Assembly: GCF_001746915.1 (NCBI RefSeq)
Contig: NZ_MJGC01000099.1
Span: 62,001-126,000, forward strand
Reading direction: 5' to 3'
Length of the DNA: 64,000 bases
From: Desertifilum tharense IPPAS B-1220
Lineage (GTDB): Bacteria > Cyanobacteriota > Cyanobacteriia > Cyanobacteriales > Desertifilaceae
A program made the translations under genes and the position numbers. The stretch's first letter is position 1, and each line of letters opens with the position of its first letter. Shown piece after piece: positions 10,060-19,424 of the stretch. Below the pieces are notes generated by a model, which saw nothing but the letters and a program-made list of their open reading frames with translations, had not been told where the DNA came from and made no database searches.

Positions 10060-10088
10060 CCCCGTAGCCTTTTAGGTTGCGGGGTTTT
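10060..10088 (+). terminator. Terminator after tRNA-fMet
   Basis: CCCCGTAGCC pairs with GGTTGCGGGG (two G-U pairs) around a TTTTA loop and is followed by TTTT. Confidence 0.7.
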
Positions 10089-10092
10089 GGCA

Positions 10093-10340
10093 TAGGGGAA
10101 GAAGAGGGAGTTGGGGGAAGAAGAGGATGGGGGGATGGGGGGAAGAAGGGAATTGGGAGTTGGGAGTTGGGAGTTGGGGGAAGAAGAGATAGGAAAACTT
10201 GGTAACGATTAACTCAGCACTGTCTTCCTACTAGGAACTCGGAACTTTGCACTCTATTCCCACTCAGCACTCAGCACTTTACACTCAGCACTCTTAAACC
10301 CACTCAGCACTCAGCACTTTACACTCAGCACTCCCTAGCA
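10093..10340. repeat. Composite intergenic repeat tract (GTTGGGA heptads, GGAACTC units, CACTCAG heptads)
   Basis: The spacer is a mosaic. It starts with GGGAGTTGGGAGTTGGG-type heptads, continues with a non-simple block reading TAGGAAAACTTGG then TAACGATTAACTCAGCACT, then AACTCGGAACTTTGC, and ends in arrays of the heptad CTCAGCA. The same modules recur at 15691-15930, 20297-20596, 28074-28320, 29129-29202, 33012-33267, 38820-39135, 45655-45847 and inside the nifEN gene. I see no gene here. Confidence 0.85.
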
Positions 10341-10423
10341 CTCCTGCTAGCATAGATAGAGCGAGGGCAGTCAAGCCTGGTAAAGTGGGGTTTGGCACGA
10401 TTGATTTTGCTTGGGAGGCAGAC

Positions 10424-11860
10424 ATGACGGCTTTGATGCGGCGTCCAATGTTGGTGGGTGGCGTAAGCTTATCTCTGGGGCTTTGGCTGTTGGGGAGTTT
10501 TCAGCATTCCCTAGCGCAGATGGGAGAGTTTAGCTTACTCAGCGCGATCGCGCTTTCTTCGCTATTTTGGTGGTTGAATGCAAAACGGACGCCTCAACTG
10601 GATTTATCGCCAGTTCTGACGCCAGTGGATCGCGAAACGGCCGAAAAGGCGATCGCTCAAGCCGAAACGGCCATTGGCTACCTGGAAGCCGAAAATCAAG
10701 ATATCGCCCCCTGGAAGGCAAAATTAGCCCAACTGAAGCCCGAATTAGACCGTAATGTCTTGAACTTGGTGGTGATGGGTGGGAAGGGGACTGGGAAAAG
10801 CAGTTTAGTTCAAGCTTTGGGCAACCAGTGGAACGTACAGGAAGCGCCTGCTTTGTTTGTTCCTGAAACAGATTCAGATACCCTTGCTTACGATCTTGCC
10901 AGCACTGCCGATCTGGTTTTGTTCGTCACGAACGGCGACTTAACCGAATCGGAATTACAAAGCCTATCCCAACTCTCTCGGCAACATCACCGCCTGCTGT
11001 TAGTCTTTAATAAACAAGACCAGTATCTCCCAGAAGAACAGCCGTTAGTGTTGCAACAGCTACAACAGCGCGTGTCTCATCTGCTAGCCTCAGAAGAGGT
11101 GATGGCGATCGCGGCTTCTCCAAGCGAAATTCGGGTTCGCAAACATCAACCCGATGGTAGCGTCCAAGAATGGCTGGAAAAACCCGAAAGTGCGATCGCG
11201 CCTTTGAGTGCCAAAATTAGCCAAATCCTGACGACAGAAGCCTCTCAACTGGTTTGGGCAACCACCAAACGCAAAGCGGATCGACTCAAAGGCGAAATTA
11301 AAGACGCCTTAAACCAAGTCAGACGCGATCGCGCCCTGCCCATTATCGAACAATATCAATGGATTGCGGCCGCCACCGCCTTCGCCAACCCCGTACCCGC
11401 CCTAGACTTACTCGCGACTGGCGCAATTACCGGACAATTGGTGATGGACTTAGGCGCAATTTACCAACAAAAACTCGACTTGCAACAAGCCCAAACCGCC
11501 GCCAAAACCACAGGCGAATTAATGCTGAAACTGGGTTTAGTCGAACTTTCCACCAACACCATCAGCCACTTTCTCAAAACCCACGCCGTCACCTACGTTG
11601 CTGGAGGGGCAGCCCAAGGTATCAGCGCCGCCTACCTCACCCGCGTAGCAGGCTTAAGCTTAATTGAATATTTCCAATCCCAAGACATTCACTCCGAAAC
11701 CGGATTCAATCTCGAAAAACTCAGCAATACCCTCAAAACCGTCTTTCAGCAAAACCAACGCGCTACCTTCATTCAGTCGTTTGTCAAGCAAGGTTTAGCC
11801 AAACTCTTTCCCAACACCCCCCAACCCCAACTCAGCGAATCTCCCGCTACTGCGGCGTAG
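10424..11860 (+). CDS. P-loop GTPase-like membrane protein with DUF697-type C-terminus
   Basis: 478 residues from the ATG at 10424, which follows GGGAGG at the right distance; a GTG at 10385 would add 13 residues without a ribosome-binding site. The N-terminus has two hydrophobic segments (about 8-28 and 37-55). A Ras-like GTPase core follows, with Walker A GGKGTGKSS, a degenerate switch region around VPETDSDTLAYD where DxxG is expected, and the guanine-specificity motif NKQD. The C-terminal third is a DUF697-like domain with further hydrophobic segments. Such proteins are common in cyanobacteria; their target is unknown. Confidence 0.8.
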   Translation: MTALMRRPMLVGGVSLSLGLWLLGSFQHSLAQMGEFSLLSAIALSSLFWWLNAKRTPQLDLSPVLTPVDRETAEKAIAQAETAIGYLEAENQDIAPWKAKLAQLKPELDRNVLNLVVMGGKGTGKSSLVQALGNQWNVQEAPALFVPETDSDTLAYDLASTADLVLFVTNGDLTESELQSLSQLSRQHHRLLLVFNKQDQYLPEEQPLVLQQLQQRVSHLLASEEVMAIAASPSEIRVRKHQPDGSVQEWLEKPESAIAPLSAKISQILTTEASQLVWATTKRKADRLKGEIKDALNQVRRDRALPIIEQYQWIAAATAFANPVPALDLLATGAITGQLVMDLGAIYQQKLDLQQAQTAAKTTGELMLKLGLVELSTNTISHFLKTHAVTYVAGGAAQGISAAYLTRVAGLSLIEYFQSQDIHSETGFNLEKLSNTLKTVFQQNQRATFIQSFVKQGLAKLFPNTPQPQLSESPATAA

Positions 11861-12135
11861 GGAATTGTATTTTGTTCGTGGCTGAGGATATCTTGCAGTT
11901 GTTTGGCAAGTTGTCAATCGAGGGTGAGAAATTCGCGGGTTGAGTGCGATCGCACCTGCTGCAACGATCGTAGCCGGAGTTTTGAGCCGATGGTTACAGC
12001 CCAATCCAATTTCTACATTTTTTATCGTTAAATTCAAAGCAAAGTTGCGATTCCGGAAAACCGATCCGTTACTCAGCAGTGGCTCGAAGAATGTCAAACT
12101 AAGATTAATGTAGACGCATTCGAGAGTTATCGACA

Positions 12136-12789
12136 ATGACTGAGCCAACCAATGCTCGCGACTTGTTTCAAGCCGCTTATCAGCATCGCTACACCTGGGA
12201 TGCTAACTTCCCTGGATATTCTGCCGATGTCACCCTAACCCAAGGCGATGAAGTCTATCAGGGTACCGTTCGCATTAACCCAGACTTCAGCGTAGAAGTG
12301 AGTGGGATAGATAACGAAGAAGTGCAGCAAAGCATCTACACCCAACTGCGGGATGTTGTCACCCACCGCAAGCGCTCTAGCTTTGAGCAAGCACATGGTA
12401 AAAATAGCTTTAGCCTCGGCAACACCGACGATAGCGGTGCAACAGAAATCTTAGTGCAAGGCGACTCGATGGGGTCTAATTATAAGATTCGCGGTACCGA
12501 AATCTGTCAAGTCAGCCGCGTTATGGGCAAAATGGCATTTGTCATCGATACCTACAAAAGCCTAGAAACCCCAGAAGGCTACCTTTCCCAGCGCTACGAC
12601 GCTGTTTTCACCAACCCGCAAACCGGTCAGCAAATTCAAGAGTTACAATTTCACGATAGCTACGAAAAAGTTGGTAATTATTACGTGATGACCAACCAAG
12701 TGGTTAACGCCAACAAGCAAGGCGAACAAACCACCACCGAGTTTAATTATTCCAATGTCCGGCTGTTAGAACCTGCTACAGTTTCCTAG
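12136..12789 (+). CDS. DUF3386 family protein
   Basis: 217 residues, soluble in appearance, no signal peptide. The family blocks ARDLFQAAYQHRYTWDANFPGY and FRGTE-like YKIRGTEICQVSR, plus the C-terminal NYSNVRLLEPATVS, match DUF3386, a family found mainly in cyanobacteria and plants with no established function. The ATG at 12136 lacks a clear Shine-Dalgarno. The preceding 275 bases (11861-12135) hold no convincing gene. Confidence 0.8.
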   Translation: MTEPTNARDLFQAAYQHRYTWDANFPGYSADVTLTQGDEVYQGTVRINPDFSVEVSGIDNEEVQQSIYTQLRDVVTHRKRSSFEQAHGKNSFSLGNTDDSGATEILVQGDSMGSNYKIRGTEICQVSRVMGKMAFVIDTYKSLETPEGYLSQRYDAVFTNPQTGQQIQELQFHDSYEKVGNYYVMTNQVVNANKQGEQTTTEFNYSNVRLLEPATVS

Positions 12790-12872
12790 CGTTAATCGCT
12801 CTCCTTTCGGGAATAGCGCTAGGATCGAAACAGTGCTTTTAGTAGCAATCACAATCATCGTACAGGTGTATT

Positions 12873-13121
12873 ATGTCTCAAACGAAAACCCTTGCCTTGA
12901 CTCCTGAAAATGTCGAACAAGTTTTGGACGAAATGCGCCCTTACTTGATGGCTGATGGCGGAAACGTTGAATTAGTTGACATTGAGGGGCCTGTTGTTAA
13001 ACTTCGCTTACAAGGGGCTTGCGGTTCCTGTCCGAGTTCTGCCATGACCTTGAGAATGGGAATTGAACGCCGCCTGCGCGAGTTTATCCCAGAAATTGGT
13101 GAAGTTGAACAGGTCCTCTAA
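12873..13121 (+). CDS. nfuA: NifU-like iron-sulfur scaffold, stand-alone Nfu domain
   Basis: 82 residues, the size of the cyanobacterial Nfu protein, which assembles and hands over [4Fe-4S] clusters, for example to photosystem I. The domain shows VLDEMRPYLMADGGNVELVDI and the cluster-binding GACGSCPSSAMTLRMGIE with its CxxC pair. It is distinct from the nif-cluster NifU at 44778-45656, whose C-terminal domain is homologous. No operon partner is evident; it is followed by repeat DNA. Confidence 0.92.
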   Translation: MSQTKTLALTPENVEQVLDEMRPYLMADGGNVELVDIEGPVVKLRLQGACGSCPSSAMTLRMGIERRLREFIPEIGEVEQVL

Positions 13122-13453
13122 GTGCTGAGTGCTGAACTTCGATCGACTCAGTGACGGTACTGAGTGGGGAGTTGGGGAAAACTGTGAAAGAGTGCGATCG
13201 CGTCCGGCTTGTACTTCGCAACAGCAGGCGGATCGATTCTATTTTTGCATTCACTTTCCCCAAATTCCCTAATCTTGACGCTCGATACAATCCTTTCACT
13301 CTTAACGGGTATTTGGTTTAAGCACTGCCGCAAGGCTAGATAACTGTAAGGTGTGTCGTGGAACCAAGAATCCTCGCACCTTTAGGTCGAGGAGTGTCAT
13401 GAAGCGTTTAACTTGGCACTTTCCTTCCCCAATTCCTAATTCCATTTATCTTT
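13122..13453. other. Intergenic region with degraded repeats
   Basis: 332 bases without a convincing gene. The first ~60 bases carry GTGCTGA-heptad remnants and a GGGGAGTTGGGG unit. The right part contains an IS200/IS605-end-like hairpin, listed separately. Frames on the minus strand at 13084-13333 look like chance. Confidence 0.6.
13365..13402 (+). repeat. IS200/IS605-end-like hairpin, copy 1
   Basis: AAGAATCCTCGCACCTTTAG leads into GTCGAGGAGTGTCAT. TCCTCG (13371-13376) pairs with CGAGGA (13388-13393), with an inner ACC-TTTA-GGT stem-loop. The layout AATCC-stem-TTTA-stem-GGAGTGTCA matches a second copy at 28335-28367 and resembles the 3' end of IS605-family elements and their guide RNAs. 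No transposase or TnpB gene is adjacent. Confidence 0.5.
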
Positions 13454-15685
13454 ATGACTTATCCTCTTTACGTTGCGTTTATTTGGCACCAGCACCAACC
13501 GTTATATAAAAGTCGGGTGGCTGGTAAATATCGTCTCCCTTGGGTGCGCCTGCATGGAACAAAAGATTATTTAGATTTAGTATTATTGCTGGAACGCTAT
13601 CCCAAGCTGCATCAAACAGTGAACCTAGTTCCCTCATTGATGATGCAGATTGAGGATTATGCGGCGGGTACGGCGTTCGATCCGTATTTAGAGTTGGCTT
13701 TGACGCCAACAGCCCAACTCGATCCCGAACAGCAGCGCTTTATTATTGAACATTTCTTTGATGCCAACCACCGGACGTTAGTCGATCCACATCCGCGCTA
13801 TGCCGAATTGTACTATCAGCGCCAGGGGAAAGGACGCGCTTGGTGTTTGGAGAATTGGACGGAGCAAGATTATAGCGATTTATTAGCTTGGCATAATTTA
13901 GCGTGGATCGATCCGCTGTTTTGGGACGATCCGGAGATTGAGGGGTGGTTGAAGCAGGGGCGGAATTTTAGCTTAAGCGATCGCCAACGCATCTATTCTA
14001 AACAGCGGGAAATCCTGGGGCGGATTATTCCGCAACACCGCAAGATGCAGGAAAGCGGACAACTTGAAGTCACCACCACCCCTTACACCCACCCGATTTT
14101 ACCCCTACTGGCGGATACGAATTCCGGGCGCATCGCCGTCCCTGGCATGGCATTACCCGAAAAACGTTTCCGCTGGCCTGAAGACAATCCCCGCCACTTA
14201 CAGAAGGCGTGGGATATGTATCTCGACCGATTTGGCTGCGCGCCTCGCGGGTTGTGGCCGTCGGAACAGTCGGTAAGTCCGGCGATTTTACCCGATGTTG
14301 CCAAACAAGGATTTAAATGGTTGTGTTCCGATGAGGCGGTGTTAGGGTGGACGCTGCATCACTTCTTCCATCGCGATGAGGTGGGGAATGTTTGCGAACC
14401 GGAATATTTATATCGTCCCTATCGCTTAGAAACGCCTCACGGAGACTTAGCCATCGTCTTCCGCGATCACCGCTTATCGGACTTGGTAGGCTTTACCTAC
14501 GCCAACATGGACGCCAAGAAAGCCTCCGCCGACTTAGTGGGACACCTGGAGGCGATCGCGCGATCGCTCAAACATCGTCAACCCGGTGGCGGATCGGCCC
14601 TGCAACAACCGTGGCTCGTTACCATTGCCTTAGATGGCGAAAACTGTTGGGAATACTATCATCAAGATGGGAAACCCTTCCTGGAATCGCTCTATCAAAC
14701 CTTAAGCGAGCATTCTGAGATTCAGTTAGTTACGGTTTCCGAATTTTTAGACCAGTTCCCCGCCACCGAAACCATCCAGAGCGATCGCCTGCATAGCGGT
14801 TCCTGGGTAGATGGTAGCTTCACCACCTGGATCGGCGATCCGGCGAAAAACCGCGCTTGGGACCTCCTCACCAACGCCAGAGAAACCTTAGCCAAACATC
14901 CCGAAGCCACCGAAGAAAATAACCCCGAAGTCTGGGAAGCCCTCTACGCCGCTGAAGGATCGGACTGGTTTTGGTGGTTTGGGGAAGGTCATTCCTCTAA
15001 CCAGGATGCCATGTTTGACCAACTTTTCCGCGAACACCTCGCCGCCATCTATCAAGCCCTCAACGAAACCGTTCCCCCAGAAGTCAAATATCCCGTAGAA
15101 ATTCACGAAGCCAGAGGCGATCATCGTCCAGAAAGCTTCATTCACCCTGTCATTGATGGGATCGGAGACGAACAAGACTGGGATAAAGCCGGACGGTTGG
15201 AAATTGGCGGCGCGCGCGGTACCATGCACCAGAGTTCCACCGTTCAACGGCTGTGGTATGGCGTGGATCACCTAAATTTCTATCTGCGTCTAGACTTCAA
15301 AAGTGGGGTAAAACTGGGACGCGATCTCCCCTCAGAGTTAAACCTCCTGTGGTTTTATCCCGATCGCACCATGCACAATAGTCCAGTGCCTCTAGATGAT
15401 ACCCCCGATCGAGCGCCTGTTAATTATCTCTACCATCACCATTTAGGGATTAATTTACTCACCCAATCTTTCTGGTTCCAAGAAGCCGCCGAACACCATC
15501 AATGGCATACTCGCACCAGTCGCGCCCAAATTGCTTATCAAAATTGTCTAGAATTGGCGGTTCCTTGGGCGGATCTGCACATTCCTCCAGACTGGCCATT
15601 GCGCTTGGTTTTAGTCCTATCGGATAATGGACGTTTTCGCGGCTATTTGCCCGAAAATTCACTGATTCCGATCGAAGTTCCTTAA
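13454..15685 (+). CDS. Glycoside hydrolase family 57 protein
   Basis: 743 residues. GH57 enzymes act on alpha-glucans (amylase, amylopullulanase, branching activities) with a Glu nucleophile and an Asp acid/base. The N-terminal barrel starts with VAFIWHQHQPLYK (conserved region I), continues with PILPLLADT, then GLWPSEQSVS, and DGENCWEYYHQ near residues 400-410, which fits the acid/base region. The C-terminal ~200 residues look like a beta-rich domain of the kind seen in cyanobacterial GH57 proteins. A role in glycogen turnover is plausible; the precise reaction cannot be read from sequence. No glycogen genes adjoin it. Confidence 0.85.
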   Translation: MTYPLYVAFIWHQHQPLYKSRVAGKYRLPWVRLHGTKDYLDLVLLLERYPKLHQTVNLVPSLMMQIEDYAAGTAFDPYLELALTPTAQLDPEQQRFIIEHFFDANHRTLVDPHPRYAELYYQRQGKGRAWCLENWTEQDYSDLLAWHNLAWIDPLFWDDPEIEGWLKQGRNFSLSDRQRIYSKQREILGRIIPQHRKMQESGQLEVTTTPYTHPILPLLADTNSGRIAVPGMALPEKRFRWPEDNPRHLQKAWDMYLDRFGCAPRGLWPSEQSVSPAILPDVAKQGFKWLCSDEAVLGWTLHHFFHRDEVGNVCEPEYLYRPYRLETPHGDLAIVFRDHRLSDLVGFTYANMDAKKASADLVGHLEAIARSLKHRQPGGGSALQQPWLVTIALDGENCWEYYHQDGKPFLESLYQTLSEHSEIQLVTVSEFLDQFPATETIQSDRLHSGSWVDGSFTTWIGDPAKNRAWDLLTNARETLAKHPEATEENNPEVWEALYAAEGSDWFWWFGEGHSSNQDAMFDQLFREHLAAIYQALNETVPPEVKYPVEIHEARGDHRPESFIHPVIDGIGDEQDWDKAGRLEIGGARGTMHQSSTVQRLWYGVDHLNFYLRLDFKSGVKLGRDLPSELNLLWFYPDRTMHNSPVPLDDTPDRAPVNYLYHHHLGINLLTQSFWFQEAAEHHQWHTRTSRAQIAYQNCLELAVPWADLHIPPDWPLRLVLVLSDNGRFRGYLPENSLIPIEVP

Positions 15686-15690
15686 CTGGA

Positions 15691-15930
15691 GTGCTGAGTG
15701 CTGAGTGCTGAGTGCTGAGTGCGCTTGCTCCGTTGCTTGTATGCTAAGTAGCGGGGTTTTGAGTGAGTGCTGAGTATTTCTGTTTGAATAGGGTAAAGAG
15801 TTGGTGAAAAAGTTTTAAGTATTCTTCCTAACTCCTTACTGGATACTCAAAACTTTATCCTTTGCACTCTCTTTCTAACTCGGAACTTGGAACTCGGAAC
15901 TCGGTACTTACTACTTTGCACTCTCTCCCC
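15691..15930. repeat. Intergenic repeat tract (GTGCTGA heptads and GGAACTC units)
   Basis: It begins with four GTGCTGA heptads, contains a GCTTGCTCCG...AAGTAGCGG palindromic insert, and ends in TTGGAACTCGGAACTCGG and TTTGCACTCTC units. No gene is seen. Confidence 0.85.
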
Positions 15931-15957
15931 CTATTTTGTGCGTGATTGATTAAAAGT

Positions 15958-17235
15958 ATGTTGGATATTAAGCAGATTCGAGATAATTTTGAGCAAGTTC
16001 AAGAACTTCTAAATCGTCGGGGGGGTGGATATGACCTACAACCGATTTTAGAGATCGATCGCCAGCAACGCGAGTTAGAGACACAAGGAAGTCAACTGCG
16101 GGCGAGGAGTAATGAAGTTGGTAAGTTAGTTGGAGAGAAAATAAAGTCGGGAACGCCTGCAAATTCTCCAGAAGTGCAAGCCTTAAAAGATGAGGGAAAT
16201 CAAATTAAGGCGCAACTGGCTGAATTAGAACCCAAGGAAAAGGAATTACAGGCAAAGTTAATTGAATTCCTTTTACCGATTCCGAATCTACCCGGCGAAG
16301 CCACGCCAATTGGTAAAACTGAAGAAGAAAACGTAGAAGTTCGGCGTTGGGGCGATGAATATTTACCCACAAATGAGAATATTTTGCCGCATTGGGAGAT
16401 TGGCGAAAAGTTAGGAATTCTCAATTTTGAGCGGTCTGTTAAAATCGCTCAAAGTCGATTTGTAACGCTTTTAGGGGCAGGGGCAGCTTTAGAAAGGGCG
16501 TTAATTAGCTTTATGCTCAATCGCCATTTAGAAGCAGGATATACTGAGGTCAGTCCGCCCTATTTAATTAATAGTACCTCTTTGACGGCATCGGGACAGC
16601 TCCCGAAATTTGCGGAAGAAAGTTTTAAGTGCGATCGCGATGACTTGTGGTTAACTCCGACGGCGGAAGTTCCGGTTACGAGTTTCTACCGAGATGAGAT
16701 TTTACCAGAGGAATCTTTACCCGTTCGCTACTGTGCTTATACGCCTTGTTTTCGCCGAGAAGCAGGAAGTTACGGGCGAGATACGCGGGGACTCATTCGC
16801 CTGCACCAATTCAATAAAGTTGAGTTGTTTAAGTTTGTCCATCCCAGTCAGTCAGCCGCAGAGTTAGAAAGCTTAGTTCAAGATGCAGAAGGGGTTTTAC
16901 AGGCTTTGAAATTACCCTATCGAACGATTGCGCTATGTACGGGAGATATGGGGTTTTCGGCCAATCAAACCTACGATTTAGAAGTGTGGATGCCCTCTTC
17001 TGGCAAGTATCGCGAGATTTCGAGTTGTTCTAATTGTGGCGATTTTCAGGCACGACGCGGGAATATTCGGTTTAAAACAGGCAAAAAAGGAACGCAATTC
17101 GTACATACACTGAATGGCTCTGGATTGGCGGTTGGACGCACGATGGCCGCAATTTTAGAAAATTATCAGCAGCCGGATGGAAGCGTTAAAGTTCCTGATG
17201 TTTTGCAGCCTTATTTACAACGTGAAGTTCTGTAA
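15958..17235 (+). CDS. serS: Seryl-tRNA synthetase
   Basis: 425 residues, the standard SerS length. The N-terminal coiled-coil arm (about 30-105) is rich in charged heptads. The class II core shows motif 2 in PCFRREAGSYGRDTRGL and motif 3 in GLAVGRTMAAILEN, with the serine pocket near TAEVPVTSFYRDEIL. It charges tRNA-Ser in the cytoplasm. The ATG at 15958 is preferred because homologues begin MLDIKQIRDN; an in-frame TTG four codons upstream is unlikely. It is flanked by repeat DNA and has its own promoter region. Confidence 0.97.
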   Translation: MLDIKQIRDNFEQVQELLNRRGGGYDLQPILEIDRQQRELETQGSQLRARSNEVGKLVGEKIKSGTPANSPEVQALKDEGNQIKAQLAELEPKEKELQAKLIEFLLPIPNLPGEATPIGKTEEENVEVRRWGDEYLPTNENILPHWEIGEKLGILNFERSVKIAQSRFVTLLGAGAALERALISFMLNRHLEAGYTEVSPPYLINSTSLTASGQLPKFAEESFKCDRDDLWLTPTAEVPVTSFYRDEILPEESLPVRYCAYTPCFRREAGSYGRDTRGLIRLHQFNKVELFKFVHPSQSAAELESLVQDAEGVLQALKLPYRTIALCTGDMGFSANQTYDLEVWMPSSGKYREISSCSNCGDFQARRGNIRFKTGKKGTQFVHTLNGSGLAVGRTMAAILENYQQPDGSVKVPDVLQPYLQREVL

Positions 17236-17342
17236 TTGTTTAAGAGCAGTTATTAACGTTTGTGCTTGAAACAATCGGAAGCGAATAAGATGCAAGTATG
17301 GATTTCAATGTCTAGCTTGCATTTTGGCAAAAGGCGCACCCA

Positions 17343-19064
17343 ATGAAGCAGATCGGCCCTGCTAAACTAACTAGCACCCAAAAACTACAAAGATCCTTAG
17401 TGGTTTACTCTTCTATTGGGATTTTGACCATTAGTGCAATTGTGGCGATCGCATCGATTGTGCCGCTTTCTCAACAACTCCGACAAGCTGAAGCGCGAAA
17501 CCTGCAATCTGCACTGAAAACGAGAACGCTAGTTGTAGAAGAGTTCCTCTCGCGCGCTCAAGATGTGGCTCAACAGATTGCAGGGCGTACCCGTGCCAGA
17601 GAACAGGTAGAAGCCTATAATCGAGGTCAAATCAACCGCGATGCTTTGGTAAGCGCAATTACCCCCATTCTGACAGATGCGTTAAATCAATCTGAAGAAG
17701 TGGTAGGAATTACCCGCCTCGACAGCTCGCACCGCTTGGCGGTACAGGTTGGAGAAACCATCCCAGAAGCGTTTTGGAGTATCCCTTCTGCGAACGCTCA
17801 AGCGGCTATCGTGCGGGGACCGATCCAAATTGGGCAACAAAGTTATCTAGTCGTAGGGACGCCCATTCTAAACGGGACAATGCGAGTCGGAACGGATGTC
17901 GTCTTGTTTAGAATCTCCAGCCTGCAACGGGTGACAAGCGACTACACGGGTTTAGGGACAACGGGCGAAACCGTGCTAGCCGCCTTCCGTAACGGGCAAG
18001 TTCAGCTCTTTTTCCCTTTGAGAAATACTTCGCAAACCACCCAGCGCGATCTCAATGGAGCCATTGAACAAGCCGTTACAACTCAAACCGCAGGCTTATT
18101 GAATGCTGACCGTTTGAGGGGCGATCGCGCCGTGATCGCCTACGAACCCATTTCTAATAGTAATTGGGGATTGGCGATCGCCATTAACAGTCAAGAACTC
18201 TACGCCACGATCGATCGACAAGTCATTCGGGTAGGAATTGCGATCGCCATCCTAAGCTTGCTCGGAACGGGAGGAATAATCTTATTATTGCGACCCCTAG
18301 CAGGTCAGGCGATCGTTAAAACCGACGAACTCGAACGCCAAGTTCAAGAAAAAATGAACTTGCTGGCCGAAAAAACCACCGCCTTGCAAACCGAACAAAG
18401 CAAGCGCAGCGTCTTGGAAGCCGCGCTACAACAAATGGATGAGTTGCAAGCCTCTTCCAAGCAAGTGACGCAACAGGCCCGCACCGTTGACCTAGGGGCC
18501 CAGCAAGCCCTCGGTTTGACCCAACAAGGGGCAGCGTCCGTCGATCGGACCCTAGAAGGGATGCAGACCCTACAAACAACCGTAGAAGCGATCGCCCAAC
18601 ACAGCCAATCTTTGAATCTCAGCGCCGAACAAATTGGCACAATTACCACCTTAGTATTTGAACTGGCCAATCAAACCAATATGCTGGCTTTAAATGCCGC
18701 AGTCGAAGCCGTTCGCGCCGGAGAGAAAGGGAAAGGCTTCGCCGTTGTCGCCGCCGAAATTCGCAAACTCGCCGATCAAAGCCGTCAGTCTGCCTCGCGC
18801 ATCGATCGACTGGTGGGCGATATTCAAAAACTCGTCCGCACTGTCACCCAAGCCACTACCGAAGGTAATCAAACCGTACAGCGCGGCGTCGATCTCGCCC
18901 AATCGACAGCGATCGCCTTTAATGGAGTTGAAAAAGCCATTGATGAGGTCGTTCTGAGTTCCCAACAGATTGTCCTGTCTACCCAACAGCAAGCTAGCGC
19001 CATTCACCAGGTAGTAGAAGCGATTAATCTGGTGAAAAGCGAAGCCGAAATCCGGATTCCTTAA
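17343..19064 (+). CDS. Methyl-accepting chemotaxis-like transducer
   Basis: 573 residues. A transmembrane helix at about 20-42 and another at about 295-315 enclose a periplasmic dCache-like sensor. The cytoplasmic part is a long coiled coil with the signalling hairpin tip QTNMLALNAAVEAVRAGEKG and FAVVAAEIRKLADQS, the contact surface for CheA and CheW. In cyanobacteria such receptors feed pili-driven phototaxis or chemotaxis. No HAMP domain is obvious between the second membrane helix and the coiled coil. No che genes are adjacent. Confidence 0.93.
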   Translation: MKQIGPAKLTSTQKLQRSLVVYSSIGILTISAIVAIASIVPLSQQLRQAEARNLQSALKTRTLVVEEFLSRAQDVAQQIAGRTRAREQVEAYNRGQINRDALVSAITPILTDALNQSEEVVGITRLDSSHRLAVQVGETIPEAFWSIPSANAQAAIVRGPIQIGQQSYLVVGTPILNGTMRVGTDVVLFRISSLQRVTSDYTGLGTTGETVLAAFRNGQVQLFFPLRNTSQTTQRDLNGAIEQAVTTQTAGLLNADRLRGDRAVIAYEPISNSNWGLAIAINSQELYATIDRQVIRVGIAIAILSLLGTGGIILLLRPLAGQAIVKTDELERQVQEKMNLLAEKTTALQTEQSKRSVLEAALQQMDELQASSKQVTQQARTVDLGAQQALGLTQQGAASVDRTLEGMQTLQTTVEAIAQHSQSLNLSAEQIGTITTLVFELANQTNMLALNAAVEAVRAGEKGKGFAVVAAEIRKLADQSRQSASRIDRLVGDIQKLVRTVTQATTEGNQTVQRGVDLAQSTAIAFNGVEKAIDEVVLSSQQIVLSTQQQASAIHQVVEAINLVKSEAEIRIP

Positions 19065-19424
19065 GGCTTGGCGATATTAATATACTAGCCCTGCATCTAC
19101 TCAAAAACGCCAGCTCAGGCTGATTTAGGCTTGCCTTCAGGGAAACAAGAAATCGCCCCCCCAACCCGCCCGCTGAATAAAAAGATTTTTGTTCCGCTTG
19201 GAGATTCTGAGTTAAGGTATTAACGTTAAACTGACCCGACTGTGCTATCTTCATTGTTTCAATCCCACCTCGGCCTAGACTCAAAGTGTGGAACACTCTA
19301 CCCTCAAGTACAATCTCTAAACATCAATCAGTGGGGCGATGGGCTGTGGGTTCGCCCGCAATTGCGAGTCCAATGGCAGCATCTATGTAGAGAACAACCT
19401 GTTGTAACGAGTTGAGTATTTCCA
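19065..19424. other. Intergenic region with a weak small-ORF candidate
   Basis: 360 bases. A plus-strand frame from GTG 19242 to TGA 19415 would encode 57 residues (LSSLFQSHLGLDSKCGTLYP near its start, QWGDGLWVRPQLRVQW near its end). The composition is protein-like but there is no Shine-Dalgarno, so it is not called as a gene. Confidence 0.25.
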
